NCBI GenBank assembly: GCA_031459615.1
Contig: JAVKIE010000003.1
Location: 1-64,000 of the forward strand
Origin: Calidihabitans tengchongensis
GTDB lineage: Bacteria; Sysuimicrobiota; Sysuimicrobiia; Sysuimicrobiales; Kaftiobacteriaceae
DNA length: 64,000 nt
Direction of reading: 5' to 3'
Part shown: positions 16,356 to 26,984 of the stretch, piece after piece
Numbering within the stretch: position 1 is the first letter of the stretch
Layout of the letters: the number at the start of each line of letters is the position of its first letter
The notes under the pieces: model-generated
The model's input: the letters and a program-made list of their open reading frames with translations, nothing else
What the model was told of the DNA's origin: nothing
Database searches by the model: none
Program-made: the position numbers and the translations under genes

Positions 16356-17234
16356 GTGGGTGAGGACCGTCCTCCCCGCGACCGGCGGGGGGCGCTCCGG
16401 GACATCCCGGGGCGCCTTCCCCGCCCCTGGCTGGCGGCGGCGGTGGTCGGGATGGCCGCCGCGGCCGCCGCGCTGATCACCGCCGGATACACCCTGTACG
16501 ACTACACGATGAACAACCCGGCGTTCTGCCGGTCCTGCCACATCATGGAAGCCGCCTGGGACCGGTGGGCCGCCAGCGAGCACCGCGCGGTCGACTGCCA
16601 CGCCTGCCACCAGCAGAGCATCGTCGAGTCCGCCCGCCAGGTGATCGTCTTCGTGGTCCGCCAGCCCCAGCGGGTGGGCCGCCACGCCGAGGTGCCGGCG
16701 GCCCGCTGCCGCACCTGCCACGCCAGCGGCGACCCGGCGTGGATCCAGGTGGCCCGCACCGCCGGCCATCAGGTGCACGCCGAGCGCCGGCAGATCGAGT
16801 GCGTGACCTGCCACTCGACAGGCATTCACCGCATCCGGGCGGTCGCGGATGTCTGCGCCCGCTGCCACGAAGCCCAGGCCGTCGGCGCCCGGGCCGTCAA
16901 GATCGCCCAGATGGCCGACTTCCACTGCGTGGACTGCCACCAGTACCTGCGCCCGGACAGCCCCCTGCGGCCGACCCGCCAGACCTGCCTGCAGTGCCAC
17001 CAGGGGCTGCCGCCGCGGCGCACCGCCGGCTTTCCGGGTGGGGCACCCCACACCGGCTTCGCCTGCAGCACCTGCCACAAGCCCCACGAGCAGGCCCGTC
17101 CGGTCGTGACCTGCGTCTCGTGCCACCCCGCGCCGGCGCCGGCCGTGCACCCCGCGGCCGTGGTGGCCGCCGCCGCCCGGGACTTTGCGGCCTGCACCTC
17201 CTGCCACGTCCCCCACCGGTGGACCCTGCGGTGA
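16356..17234 (+). CDS. membrane-anchored decahaem c-type cytochrome (NapC/NirT-like start)
   Basis: The 292-residue protein has one N-terminal membrane anchor (about 26-48) followed at once by MNNPAFCRSCHIMEAAWDRW, the typical NapC/NirT/NrfH quinol-dehydrogenase pattern. Ten CXXCH motifs follow through to the C-terminus, more than the four or five of classical NapC, so it looks like a quinol-dehydrogenase head fused to an extended haem wire. The GTG start lies behind GGGAGG. It should carry electrons from menaquinol to periplasmic acceptors. Its position after citrate synthase suggests co-transcription. Confidence 0.85.
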   Translation: MGEDRPPRDRRGALRDIPGRLPRPWLAAAVVGMAAAAAALITAGYTLYDYTMNNPAFCRSCHIMEAAWDRWAASEHRAVDCHACHQQSIVESARQVIVFVVRQPQRVGRHAEVPAARCRTCHASGDPAWIQVARTAGHQVHAERRQIECVTCHSTGIHRIRAVADVCARCHEAQAVGARAVKIAQMADFHCVDCHQYLRPDSPLRPTRQTCLQCHQGLPPRRTAGFPGGAPHTGFACSTCHKPHEQARPVVTCVSCHPAPAPAVHPAAVVAAAARDFAACTSCHVPHRWTLR

Positions 17235-17283
17235 CAGAACACCACAGCGGCCGCGCCGGAGCGATGGAAGGGCGCGGGGATGT

Positions 17284-17955
17284 TCACTCCCAGCTGGCGG
17301 TGATCAGGGGAAAGTCGTGGCGCAGCTCGGTGTCGTCGATGCCGATGACGCCGTCGATCTGCTCCAGGCGCGCCCGCAGGAGCGCCCGGCGGCCGGGAGA
17401 GGCTACGCGACCGCGCAGGGTGAGAACCCCCTCCTGGGCCTCGACCCGCACGTCCTCGTCGGGCAGGAGGACTTCCTCCAGGATGGCCCGGGCCTCGTCC
17501 TCCAGGGCCTGATCGCTGCGCAGGAACACCCGCAGGATATCGGCACGGGTGACGATACCCACCACCCGGCGGCCCCTGACGATGGGCACCCGGTTGATCT
17601 GGTGGCGCATCATCCGGGCGGCGATCTCGCGCACCGGCGTGTCCTCGGTGGCCGTGATCACGTGGTGGGTCATCACCTCGCCCACGGTGCGGCCTTCGGC
17701 TTTGCGGTAGGCGCTCAGCCACCGCTCCACCCACAGGGACGGGCCGATCCAGTCCACCACCGGGGGCTGGGGCCGGGGCACGAGCTCCTTGGGCAGCAGG
17801 TCCGCCTCGGTGACGATGCCCACCAGTTCTCCGACCTCGTTCACCACCGGGAGGCCGCTGATGCGGTGCTCCAGCATCAGGGCCACCGCCTCCCGGACCG
17901 GGGTGGTCGGCCGGACGGTCACCACCGGGCTCGTCATGATGTCCCTGGCGGTCAT
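17284..17955 (-). CDS. CBS-domain pair with C-terminal BON domain
   Basis: The 223-residue protein starts with a CBS pair (MTSPVVTVRPTTPVREA and THHVITATEDTPVREI) and ends in a BON domain (about 155-215, with VEAQEGVLTLRGRV). CBS pairs usually bind adenine nucleotides. BON domains often mediate membrane or protein contact. Similar CBS-BON proteins are common in anaerobe and actinobacterial stress regulons. It lies 13 bp after the malic enzyme gene on the same strand. Another CBS-BON protein is encoded at 51.6 kb and a CBS-only one at 47.5 kb. Confidence 0.85.
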   Translation of the reverse strand: MTARDIMTSPVVTVRPTTPVREAVALMLEHRISGLPVVNEVGELVGIVTEADLLPKELVPRPQPPVVDWIGPSLWVERWLSAYRKAEGRTVGEVMTHHVITATEDTPVREIAARMMRHQINRVPIVRGRRVVGIVTRADILRVFLRSDQALEDEARAILEEVLLPDEDVRVEAQEGVLTLRGRVASPGRRALLRARLEQIDGVIGIDDTELRHDFPLITASWE

Positions 17956-17968
17956 CCCCTTCCCCTCC

Positions 17969-20245
<2,277 letters not shown>

Positions 20246-20277
20246 AGGTCTCCCCCTCTCCGACGGCCTCTGTCACC

Positions 20278-20323
20278 ACGGTACCGGTCCTCCGGAAAAC
20301 TCCCCATCGGTCTGACAACCGAT
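20278..20323 (-). promoter_or_regulatory. palindrome promoter of the malic enzyme gene
   Basis: Minus strand: ATCGGTTGTCAGACCGAT (20323-20306), GG, exactly 20 nt, TACCGT (20283-20278). Both outer pentamers are perfect. Transcript start near 20271, 26 nt before the start codon. Confidence 0.8.
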
Positions 20324-20359
20324 TTGTCCTCGGGCCGCCTGGGGACCTTCCCCTTTCCC

Positions 20360-20427
20360 ATCGGACCGGCGCCCGATTCCGGACCCTCTGCCGACCCGAT
20401 GGGCCCCGCGGGCGAGGCCCGTATACT
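20360..20427 (+). promoter_or_regulatory. tandem palindromes and promoter of the gltD-like gene
   Basis: A perfect ATCGGACCGGCGCCCGAT (20360-20377) lies 23 bp upstream in phase of a second site whose near half is CGACCCGATGG (18-mer 20383-20400). TATACT (20422-20427) follows that GG after 19 nt. The 23-bp phase recurs upstream of both coiled-coil genes at 46 kb. Confidence 0.65.
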
Positions 20428-20465
20428 GGCAGGCGGAGCCACGCCGGCGCCGGGAGGGTGAGGTC

Positions 20466-21863
20466 ATGCCGGTTCCCAAGAGCGAGCGCCTCAAGCTGCC
20501 CCACATTCCCGTACCCCGCCGCCCGCCCGAGGAGCGGAGGCGGGACTTCTGCGAGGTGACGCTGACCTACACCCCCGAGCAGGCGATGGCCGAGGCCAGC
20601 CGGTGCCTGGAGTGCGGCAAGGCCCCGTGCATCGAGGCGTGCCCCCTGCACAACCGCATCCGGGAGTGGCTGATCCTGACCGCCCAGGGCCGGTTCGTGG
20701 AGGCGGCGCACCTGTCGCGCACGACCAACCCCATGCCCGAGATCTGCGGCCGGGTGTGCCCGCAGGACCGGCTGTGCGAGGGCGCCTGCGTGCTCGGGGT
20801 CAAGCAGGACCCGGTGGCCATCGGCGCCGTGGAACGGTTCATCAACGAGTACGCCATCGCCCGCGACGGGCTCCCGGTCCCTCCGGCGGTCCCGCTCACC
20901 GGGTACCGGGTGGCGGTGGTGGGGGCGGGTCCCACCGGCCTGGCCTGCGCGGAGGCGCTGGCGCGACGGGGGCACGTGGTGGAGGTCTACGATACCCACC
21001 CGCAGCCAGGGGGACTGCTGCGGTTTGGCATCCCGGGCTTCAAGCTCGACCCGGCGGTGGTGGACCGGCGGGTCGACTACCTGCGCCGCCTGGGTATCCG
21101 GTTCATCTGCGGAACCCGGGTCGGCCAGGATGTCCCGCTGGAGGACCTGCGCCGCCGCTACGACGCCGTCTTTCTGGCCACCGGCGCCACCACGCCCAAG
21201 CGGCCGAGCCTGCCGGGCATCGATCTGGAAGGGGTCGTCGACGCGCTGCCGTTTCTCCTCCGCAACACCGCCGACCCCGCCCGGCGGGACGACCTGTCCG
21301 GCCGGCGGGTGGTGGTCCTCGGCGGCGGGGATACGGCGATGGACTGCCTGCGCACCGCGGTGCGGCTGGGGGCGTCCCGGGTGACGTGCGTGTACCGCCG
21401 CGACGAGGCCAACATGCCCGGAAGCCGCCGTGAGGTGAAGGCGGCCCGGGAGGAGGGCGTGGAATTTGTGTGGCTGGCCGCGCCGTCCCGCTTTCTCGAC
21501 GACGGCACGGGACGGCTGGCCGCCATCGAGTGCATCCGGATGGAGTTGGGTCCCCCCGACGCCGACGGGCGGCGCCGGCCGGTGCCGGTACCGGGAAGCG
21601 AGTTCACCATCCCGGCTGACGTGGCGGTGCTGGCGTTCGGCTTTGACGGCACGCCCGTCCCCGCGGCCGACGGGCCGCGGACCACGCCGACGGGCACCTA
21701 CGTGGTGAACCCTGACGGGTCCACCGACTTGCCGGGCGTGTTCGCCGGTGGCGACGCCGTCCGCGGGCCCGACCTGGTGGTCACGGCCCTGGCCGACGGT
21801 AGGAGGGTGGCCGAGACCATCGACCGCTACCTGCGCAGCGCGGTTCCGGCCGCCCGCCCGTAG
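20466..21863 (+). CDS. gltD: NADPH-dependent glutamate synthase small subunit-like oxidoreductase
   Basis: The 465-residue flavoprotein has an N-terminal domain with CLECGKAPCIEACPLHNRI and CGRVCPQDRLCEGAC (two [4Fe-4S] clusters), an FAD loop (VGAGPTGLACAEAL) and an NADPH loop (LGGGDTAMDCLRTA). This is the GltD/NfnB/PreT module. No gltB lies in the window, so it may serve a distant partner or act in ferredoxin-NADP transhydrogenation. It is divergent from maeB, each gene with its own palindrome promoter, suggesting joint control of NADPH metabolism. Confidence 0.8.
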   Translation: MPVPKSERLKLPHIPVPRRPPEERRRDFCEVTLTYTPEQAMAEASRCLECGKAPCIEACPLHNRIREWLILTAQGRFVEAAHLSRTTNPMPEICGRVCPQDRLCEGACVLGVKQDPVAIGAVERFINEYAIARDGLPVPPAVPLTGYRVAVVGAGPTGLACAEALARRGHVVEVYDTHPQPGGLLRFGIPGFKLDPAVVDRRVDYLRRLGIRFICGTRVGQDVPLEDLRRRYDAVFLATGATTPKRPSLPGIDLEGVVDALPFLLRNTADPARRDDLSGRRVVVLGGGDTAMDCLRTAVRLGASRVTCVYRRDEANMPGSRREVKAAREEGVEFVWLAAPSRFLDDGTGRLAAIECIRMELGPPDADGRRRPVPVPGSEFTIPADVAVLAFGFDGTPVPAADGPRTTPTGTYVVNPDGSTDLPGVFAGGDAVRGPDLVVTALADGRRVAETIDRYLRSAVPAARP

Positions 21864-21924
21864 AGAAGCGGTTCCCGCCCGCGGGAGCGCCGTGCTATCC
21901 TGTAACCAGGATCCTGCGGAGGTG

Positions 21925-22152
21925 ATGGCCGTGCCTCCATCCTGGGAGATCGATCCCCGGTTGTTCTCCGATCCGCGGTACGCCTCCCTCAGCCCGCAGG
22001 CGCGCATCCTCTGGTACCACCTGCTCCGCAGTTCGCCCCACCACGGCCTGTCGGTGGAAGAGGTGAGCGCTGCTCTGCAGGAACTGGCCGACGCCGATCT
22101 GCTGGCCCATCTGCAACGGTACGCGGCCCCGGCCGAGAAGGTCAGGAACTGA
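21925..22152 (+). CDS. 75-residue protein of unknown function
   Basis: GCGGAGGTG precedes the ATG at correct spacing and TATCCT at 21896-21901 could be a -10. The sequence (WEIDPRLFSDPRYASLSPQARILWYHLL) looks like the first helices of a winged-helix or replication-initiator-type domain, followed by a short helical tail. No catalytic or metal motif. It may be co-expressed with the gltD-like gene 62 bp upstream. I do not recognise a family. Confidence 0.5.
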   Translation: MAVPPSWEIDPRLFSDPRYASLSPQARILWYHLLRSSPHHGLSVEEVSAALQELADADLLAHLQRYAAPAEKVRN

Positions 22153-22464
22153 CGGCCGCTCCCATCCCCCCTGGATGCGCCCCTAGCCGAAGAGGACTAT
22201 CGTCAATCCGTCGGCGCCCCGATGGTGCCGGGCGGGACTCCCGGCCACAATGTCAGTCGCCGGGCGGGGGTGCTGCGCCAGCGGGCACTGCAGCCAACAG
22301 CCCGCCTGCCTGCCATCTCCTCACCCACCCCGCCCGGCGCGCCGACCTGCCGCGACCGGCCTGCCGGGGAGGCCGCACAGGGCTCGCACCTCCGTGGGTT
22401 CCCCAGGAACTGCCCTCCGCCGCGCCGTAAAATCGAACAGGACGTGTGCGGACGGGAGGTCGGC
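22153..22464 (+). other. intergenic region with an orphan palindrome promoter
   Basis: No gene is supported. A palindrome/-10 unit (22206-22251) points rightward and would start a transcript near 22258, about 200 nt before the DUF355 gene. A second possible -10 (TAAAAT, 22428-22433) lies close to that gene. The long leader could hold a small RNA, but I see no decisive structure. Confidence 0.4.
22206..22251 (+). promoter_or_regulatory. palindrome promoter with a long untranslated leader
   Basis: ATCCGTCGGCGCCCCGAT (22206-22223), GG, 20 nt, CACAAT (22246-22251). One mismatch in the far half-site. No start codon with a ribosome binding site follows within 150 nt. Confidence 0.5.
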
Positions 22465-22947
22465 ATGAACCTCATCACCGTGGCCATCGAGAAGCCCCCG
22501 GAGATCAACCTGATCCTGGGGCAGGCGCACTTCATCAAGACCGTGGAGGACCTGCACGAAGCCCTGGCCGGAGCGGTGCCGGGGCTGAAGTTCGGCGTGG
22601 CCTTCTGCGAGTCGTCCGGGCCCGCCCTGGTCCGGTGGAGCGGCACCGATCCCGCACTGGTGGACCTGGCCCGGCGCAACGCGCTGGCGCTGGGGGCCGG
22701 ACACTGCTTTCTCATCCTCCTGCGGGACGCCTACCCCATCAACGTTCTCAACGCGGTCAAGGCCGTACCCGAGGTCTGCGGGATCTACTGCGCCACGGCC
22801 AATCCTGTGGAGGTGGTGCTGGCCGAGACCGACCAGGGGCGGGGCATCCTGGGGGTGATCGACGGCCTCCGGTCCCGGGGGGTCGAGGGCGAGGCCGAGA
22901 TCGCCCAGCGCAAGGAACTCCTGCGGCGGTTCGGCTACAAGTTGTAA
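22465..22947 (+). CDS. adenosine-specific kinase family protein (DUF355)
   Basis: The 160-residue protein matches the compact DUF355/PF04008 family, whose archaeal member was described as an adenosine-specific kinase. Typical segments are NLILGQAHFIKTVEDLHEAL, KFGVAFCESSGPALVR, GAGHCFLILLRDAYPINVLNAVK and ETDQGRGILGVIDG. It is mostly found in archaea and thermophilic bacteria. GGGAGGT precedes the ATG. The physiological role remains poorly defined, and no neighbour clarifies it. Confidence 0.85.
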   Translation: MNLITVAIEKPPEINLILGQAHFIKTVEDLHEALAGAVPGLKFGVAFCESSGPALVRWSGTDPALVDLARRNALALGAGHCFLILLRDAYPINVLNAVKAVPEVCGIYCATANPVEVVLAETDQGRGILGVIDGLRSRGVEGEAEIAQRKELLRRFGYKL

Positions 22948-23022
22948 ATCCGACCCTCCCGGTGGCTACCGCCCGGCACCCTCCCGGCCGGGCCCGGGGT
23001 AGCCTGAAAGAGCCAGGACCGG

Positions 23023-23068
23023 ATCGGCGGCCCGGCGGATACCGCCCGGGAACTCCTCTTCCTACCAT
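23023..23068 (+). promoter_or_regulatory. palindrome promoter of the multihaem cytochrome/rhodanese operon, leaderless
   Basis: ATCGGCGGCCCGGCGGAT (23023-23040), AC, exactly 20 nt, TACCAT (23063-23068). The ATG at 23078 lies nine bases after the -10, so the message should have almost no leader. Confidence 0.6.
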
Positions 23069-23077
23069 CGGGGCGGG

Positions 23078-24370
23078 ATGAGGAGGCTCCTGATCGTCGG
23101 TGGGCTGGCCGCGGCGGGGCTGGCGCTGGGCATGACGGGGCTCCGTCCCGCGTCACCGGCCGCTTCCGCTGACGGCAGTTCCTGCGTGAGCTGCCACACC
23201 AGCCGGCAGGCGCTGGAACCGCTGGTCCGGCCACTGCCGCCGCCGCCCGCTGAGGGCGAGGGCTGAGCCGTCCCCCTGCCCCCGGCGGGGGCGGACTACG
23301 AGCGGAAGCTGGTGGACCGGCGGTTTCTTCAGACCACCCACGGCCGCCTGGGGTGCGTCACCTGCCACGGGGGCGATCCGTCGGCGTCCGATCCGGCGCT
23401 GGCCCACCGCGGCCTGATCTCCCGCCCGTCCGACGATCCGCTGAAACCGTGTGGAGGCTGCCACCCGGATGTCGCGGCGACCTTCACCCGCAGCCTGCAC
23501 TTCACCGCCCGGGGCATGGAGACCGGCCTGCGCGCCCTGACCGGACCCGTGCGGTGGGGCCCGGTGACACCTGCCTTCCGGGCGTCGTGCCGGTCCTGCC
23601 ACGCCACCTGCGGAGACTGCCATGTGAGCCGTCCTCCCTACCGGCCCCAGCCGCCCACCCTGCTGGGCGGGTTGCTGGCCGGACACCTGTTCGTCCGCAC
23701 CCCTCCCGTGGAGGCCACCTGCGCAGGCTGTCACAGCGGGCGGGTCTGGCCGGAGTTCACCGGCCAGTACGAGGGATTCCCGGCGGACGTCCACTTCAGC
23801 AGGGCGAAGATGACGTGCCTGTCCTGCCACACGGGCGCGCAGCTGCACGGCCAGGGGGAGGCCACCGCGGCCACCCGCTACGCGGTCTCCACCCGCCCGG
23901 CGTGCACGTCGTGCCATCCCTCGGCGGCTCCGGGCGCACGCGGGCTGCGGGTCCACACCGTCCACGGCACCCGGCTGGCCTGCCAGGTCTGCCACGGAGG
24001 CATCGCCAAGAGCTGCTTCGGCTGTCACCCTGGGCGCGGGGCGACGTCGAGGCCGATGCTGAAGATCGGTCGCAACGTCCGGCCGGAGCTGCCCTCCGCC
24101 TACGTCCTCCTCCGCCACGTGCCCACCACCCGGGAGATGCTGGACCGGCCGACGGGCCTGGCCGGCGCGCTGGCCAACTTCGACCGCATCCCTACGTGGA
24201 AGGCGGCGACCCCGCACACCATCCAGCGGGTGACGGCTCGCAGCCGGACGTGCGGGAGCTGCCACAACACCCCGTCGCTGTTCCTGCGCCTGCAGGATCT
24301 GGACCCACAGGATTCCCAGGCCAACGGCCGGGTGGTGACCGGGCCGCCCCTGCCGTTGCCGGACCGATAA
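23078..24370 (+). pseudogene. multihaem c-type cytochrome interrupted by an in-frame TGA
   Basis: An ATG at 23078 begins a signal peptide (1-30) and a first haem motif CVSCH. The frame then meets TGA at 23264-23266 and continues open in the same frame to 24370 with CVTCH, CGGCH, CRSCH, CGDCH, CAGCH, CLSCH, CTSCH, CQVCH, CFGCH and CGSCH. Neither half makes sense alone: the first is a 62-residue secreted monohaem stub, and the second lacks a signal peptide (its first start is a GTG at 23312). A single GGA-to-TGA change would explain it. Alternatives are sequencing error or readthrough; a GC-rich hairpin follows the TGA. Product would be an exported cytochrome of about eleven haems. Confidence 0.75.
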
Positions 24371-24383
24371 AGGGGGGAGGAAC

Positions 24384-24821
24384 ATGACGAGGCTCGCTCT
24401 GGCCGTGCTGGTGGCGGTGACGCTGGCGTCCACGGCGCCGGCGGTCGCCCAGGCGCCCGCCGTCCAGCAGGCCGTGCTGGACTACCTGACCAACATCGCG
24501 GCGGACTACAACGCCATCGCCGCCCCGGCCCTGAAGGCCCGGCTGGACGCCGGGGAGAAGCCGTTCATCCTCGACGTCCGCCAGCCCGAGGAGTTCGCCG
24601 CCGGCCACATCCCCGGCGCCGTGAACATCCCCATCCGCACCATCGCCCAGAACCTGGGCAGGCTGCCGGCGAAGGACGCGCTGATCGTGGTGGTGTGCCG
24701 GTCGGGCATGCGGGCCGCGTACGTGACCATGGCCCTGGGCATCCTGGGGTGGACCAACGTCAAGGACCTGGCCTTCGGGATGTACGAGTGGGAGCGGCAG
24801 AACTTCCCGATGGAGAAGTAG
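24384..24821 (+). CDS. exported rhodanese-like sulfurtransferase
   Basis: A 145-residue protein with a cleavable signal peptide (1-23) and one rhodanese domain (about 50-142): FILDVRQPEEFAAGHIPGAVNIP and the active-site loop VCRSGMR with the persulfide-forming Cys. It lies 13 bp after the multihaem cytochrome and is probably co-transcribed, placing a sulfane-sulfur carrier outside the cytoplasmic membrane. This fits the sulfur-transfer genes immediately downstream on the other strand. Confidence 0.9.
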   Translation: MTRLALAVLVAVTLASTAPAVAQAPAVQQAVLDYLTNIAADYNAIAAPALKARLDAGEKPFILDVRQPEEFAAGHIPGAVNIPIRTIAQNLGRLPAKDALIVVVCRSGMRAAYVTMALGILGWTNVKDLAFGMYEWERQNFPMEK

Positions 24822-24840
24822 CCGTCGGGTGCGCTCGGCG

Positions 24841-24870
24841 GCGGGGACCCGGGTGGATCCGGGTCCCCGC
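24841..24870. terminator. bidirectional hairpin between convergent sulfur genes
   Basis: A perfect 12-bp stem (24841-24852 with 24859-24870) and 6-nt loop lie between the rhodanese stop and the convergent TusA-like stop. It has no clear U-tract. Confidence 0.6.
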
Positions 24871-24885
24871 CTCATGCCGGCCGGA

Positions 24886-25140
24886 TTACCGCACCTTGCG
24901 GATCACCAGGTGGGCGACTCCGTCCTCCACCTCCAGGCGGACCAGCTCGCCCCCGGCGGCGCGCACCAGCAGGTAGGCGTAGCGCATCACCTCTTCCACC
25001 TGACGGCACCGCAGGTCGATGATGTCGCCGGGCTTGGACAGGTCCATCACCCGCAACAGGTCCCAGAACGGACCGCAGGTCCCCACGGTGGCATCCACAA
25101 CCCAGGTCTCCCCGGAGGGGGCAGGCGGCGACGTGGTCAC
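24886..25140 (-). CDS. TusA-like protein with altered active site
   Basis: The 84-residue protein starts at a GTG behind AAAGGAGG. It has the beta-alpha-beta fold pattern of TusA/SirA (WVVDATVGTCGPFWDLLRVM, GDIIDLRCRQVEEV, RLEVEDGVAHLVIRK), but CPxP is replaced by CGPF, keeping the Cys. It could still carry a persulfide, or be a structural partner. It forms the end of a minus-strand run with an SQR-like flavoprotein, a canonical TusA and a DsrE-type protein. Confidence 0.75.
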   Translation of the reverse strand: MTTSPPAPSGETWVVDATVGTCGPFWDLLRVMDLSKPGDIIDLRCRQVEEVMRYAYLLVRAAGGELVRLEVEDGVAHLVIRKVR

Positions 25141-25153
25141 GGCGGGTCCTCCT

Positions 25154-26269
25154 TTACACGCGTCCTGTCGGAACCAGCGCCCAGTAGACCCGGTTGAACA
25201 ACCGCTTGAGGGCGAAGGCCACCGGGTTGGGAGGAGCCGGGCGCGGGGGGTGCTGGTAGTCAAAGCGCAGCAGGGTGGCCCGGCGCTCACCGGTCTCCAG
25301 GAAGCACATCACCTTCCCCGTGTACCGGATGTCGCGGCCGGGGTTACCCGCGGCGATGCGCTCGGCCACCGTCCGGGCCTGGTAGTGGGCCGCCGAGCCG
25401 CTCTTGCTCACCGGCAGGTCGGTGGCGTCACCGATGGCGTAGACGTGGTCGTAGCCGGCGACCTGCAGGGTCTCCCGGTCGGTGCGGATCCACCCTCCCC
25501 GGTCGGCGATGCCGTCCAGGGCGACCGGCGCGGTGCCCCGGTGCGGCGGGATCAGGACCAGCACATCGTAGGGAATCTCCTCCCCCTCCAGGGAAGAGAC
25601 CGTCTTCCGGGCCGGGTCCACCCGCTCCACGTTGAAGAAGGTCACCAGCTCGATCCCGCGCCTGGCCATGATCGGTTCCACCACGTCGGCCACCGACTCG
25701 ATGGGGAAGGCCCGGGGCAGGGGCGAGACGTAGGTGATGCGGGTGCGGCTGCGGCGGTCGGTGCGCCGGAGCTCCCACTCCAGCAGCAGCGCGAACTCCA
25801 GAGGGGCCGGCGGGCACTTGTAGGGGACGCCGGCCACCCCCACCACGATGTGGCCGCCCTCCAAGCGGGCCAGGGTTTCCCGCAGGCGCACCGCCGCCTC
25901 CGGGCTGTAGAAGTGGTGGGCGTCTTCCATCCCCGGGACCTCCTCGGGCGCCAGGCGGGCGCCGGTGGCCAGGACCACGGCGTCGGCGGCCAGCTCGCCG
26001 GCGGACAGCCGGGCGACACGCCGGGCCGGATCGATCTCCCGGACCTCGTCGTGGAGGAAGCGGATCCGCGGGTGCAGCAGCGGCCGCTGGGGCCGGACCA
26101 GCTGCTCGGGCGACACCCACCCGAACGGCACGTACAGCAGCCCCGGCTGGTAGAGGTGCGTGGCCTCCCGGCTGACCAGCGTCACCTCCATGTCCGGCCG
26201 CCGGGCGAGCAGGTTGGCGACGATGCTCCCGCCGGTTCCTCCGCCCACCACCAGGACCCGCCGGCCCAC
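25154..26269 (-). CDS. sulfide:quinone oxidoreductase-like flavoprotein
   Basis: The 371-residue protein has an FAD loop (VLVVGGGTGGSIVANLLARR) and two conserved cysteine sites expected for SQR-type enzymes, one in PYKCPPAPLEFALLLEW (about 160) and one in KVMCFLETG (about 320). It ends in an amphipathic segment (PVAFALKRLFNRVYWALVP) suited to membrane association. SQR oxidises sulfide to sulfane sulfur and reduces quinone. The TusA and DsrE partners here could take up the persulfide. A role as a related FCC-type or TusA-linked reductase cannot be excluded. Confidence 0.8.
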   Translation of the reverse strand: MGRRVLVVGGGTGGSIVANLLARRPDMEVTLVSREATHLYQPGLLYVPFGWVSPEQLVRPQRPLLHPRIRFLHDEVREIDPARRVARLSAGELAADAVVLATGARLAPEEVPGMEDAHHFYSPEAAVRLRETLARLEGGHIVVGVAGVPYKCPPAPLEFALLLEWELRRTDRRSRTRITYVSPLPRAFPIESVADVVEPIMARRGIELVTFFNVERVDPARKTVSSLEGEEIPYDVLVLIPPHRGTAPVALDGIADRGGWIRTDRETLQVAGYDHVYAIGDATDLPVSKSGSAAHYQARTVAERIAAGNPGRDIRYTGKVMCFLETGERRATLLRFDYQHPPRPAPPNPVAFALKRLFNRVYWALVPTGRV

Positions 26270-26281
26270 GGCGCTCCCTCC

Positions 26282-26524
26282 CTACCGGGCCTTGCGCACG
26301 ATGAAGCGGGCGAAGCCCTGCTCGTCCACGACCCGCAGCAGCTCGTGGCCCGCCTTCTGGCACCACTTGGGGATGTCGCGCTTGCTGCCGCTGTCGCTGC
26401 TGAGGACCTCGATGACCTCGCCCACCCGCGCCTCCCGGATGGCCCGGATCAGCTCCATCAGCGGCCCCGGGCAGTAGCTGCCCCGGGCGTCGATGGTGCG
26501 ATCGACCTTCAGCTCCACCGCCAT
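26282..26524 (-). CDS. TusA-family sulfurtransferase
   Basis: The 80-residue protein is a canonical TusA: IDARGSYCPGPLMELIRAI contains the CPxP motif with the persulfide-carrying Cys at about residue 18. The C-terminal strand ends FIVRK as in other family members. It relays sulfane sulfur between proteins in the cytosol. It lies between the SQR-like and DsrE-type genes and 12 bp from the former. Confidence 0.9.
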   Translation of the reverse strand: MAVELKVDRTIDARGSYCPGPLMELIRAIREARVGEVIEVLSSDSGSKRDIPKWCQKAGHELLRVVDEQGFARFIVRKAR

Positions 26525-26543
26525 CGGTCTCCCTCCCGCCCCG

Positions 26544-26966
26544 TCAGATGAACAGGGTGATCTTCCCCTTCTGGGCTTCCTCCACGAACTCGCCCACGCC
26601 CACCACGTCGTCCACGATGGGGTCCAGGTCGTCCTTGGTCAGGCCCATCAGGTCCATGGTCATGGCGCAGGCGTGGATGCGCAGCTTGCCGTTGCCCAGC
26701 TCCTTGGCCTTGCGCAGGGTCTCGTACCACGACGGCACCTGCTTCTGCTGCATCAGCGCCAGCATGGCCGGGGCCTTGTCTTCGAAGTCCTTGCTGAACC
26801 GCATGTTCTGCTGGGGCGCCCCCCGCCGGAACGCCTCCAGACCCCAGAAGGTCAGGAAGATGTCCACCTCCTGCTCCATCGCCACCGCCCCCGAGGCCAG
26901 GATGGCCACCGGGAACAGCTTGTCCACCGTGCCCGAGAACACGATCATCGACAGGCGGTCCGCCAT
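26544..26966 (-). CDS. DsrE-family sulfur carrier (DsrE2-type)
   Basis: The 140-residue protein resembles the DsrE/DsrF/DrsH fold: LSMIVFSGTVDKLFPVAILASGAVAMEQEVDIFLTFWGLEAF at the start and KLRIHACAMTMDLMGLTKDDL with a conserved Cys near residue 100. The ATG at 26966 sits behind GGAGG. It begins the minus-strand sulfur-transfer operon (DsrE, TusA, SQR-like, TusA-like). Its promoter carries both the 18-bp palindrome and, just downstream of the -10, a CsoR/CstR-type operator. Confidence 0.85.
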   Translation of the reverse strand: MADRLSMIVFSGTVDKLFPVAILASGAVAMEQEVDIFLTFWGLEAFRRGAPQQNMRFSKDFEDKAPAMLALMQQKQVPSWYETLRKAKELGNGKLRIHACAMTMDLMGLTKDDLDPIVDDVVGVGEFVEEAQKGKITLFI

Positions 26967-26984
26967 CGCCGTCACCTCCGCGAC

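Noticed and set aside
23264..23300. Selenocysteine insertion at the TGA of the multihaem cytochrome
   Set aside because: The flanking residues are a Pro/Glu/Gly linker, not a redox site, and the hairpin has a 3-nt loop unlike known bacterial SECIS elements. A nonsense change or sequencing error is simpler.
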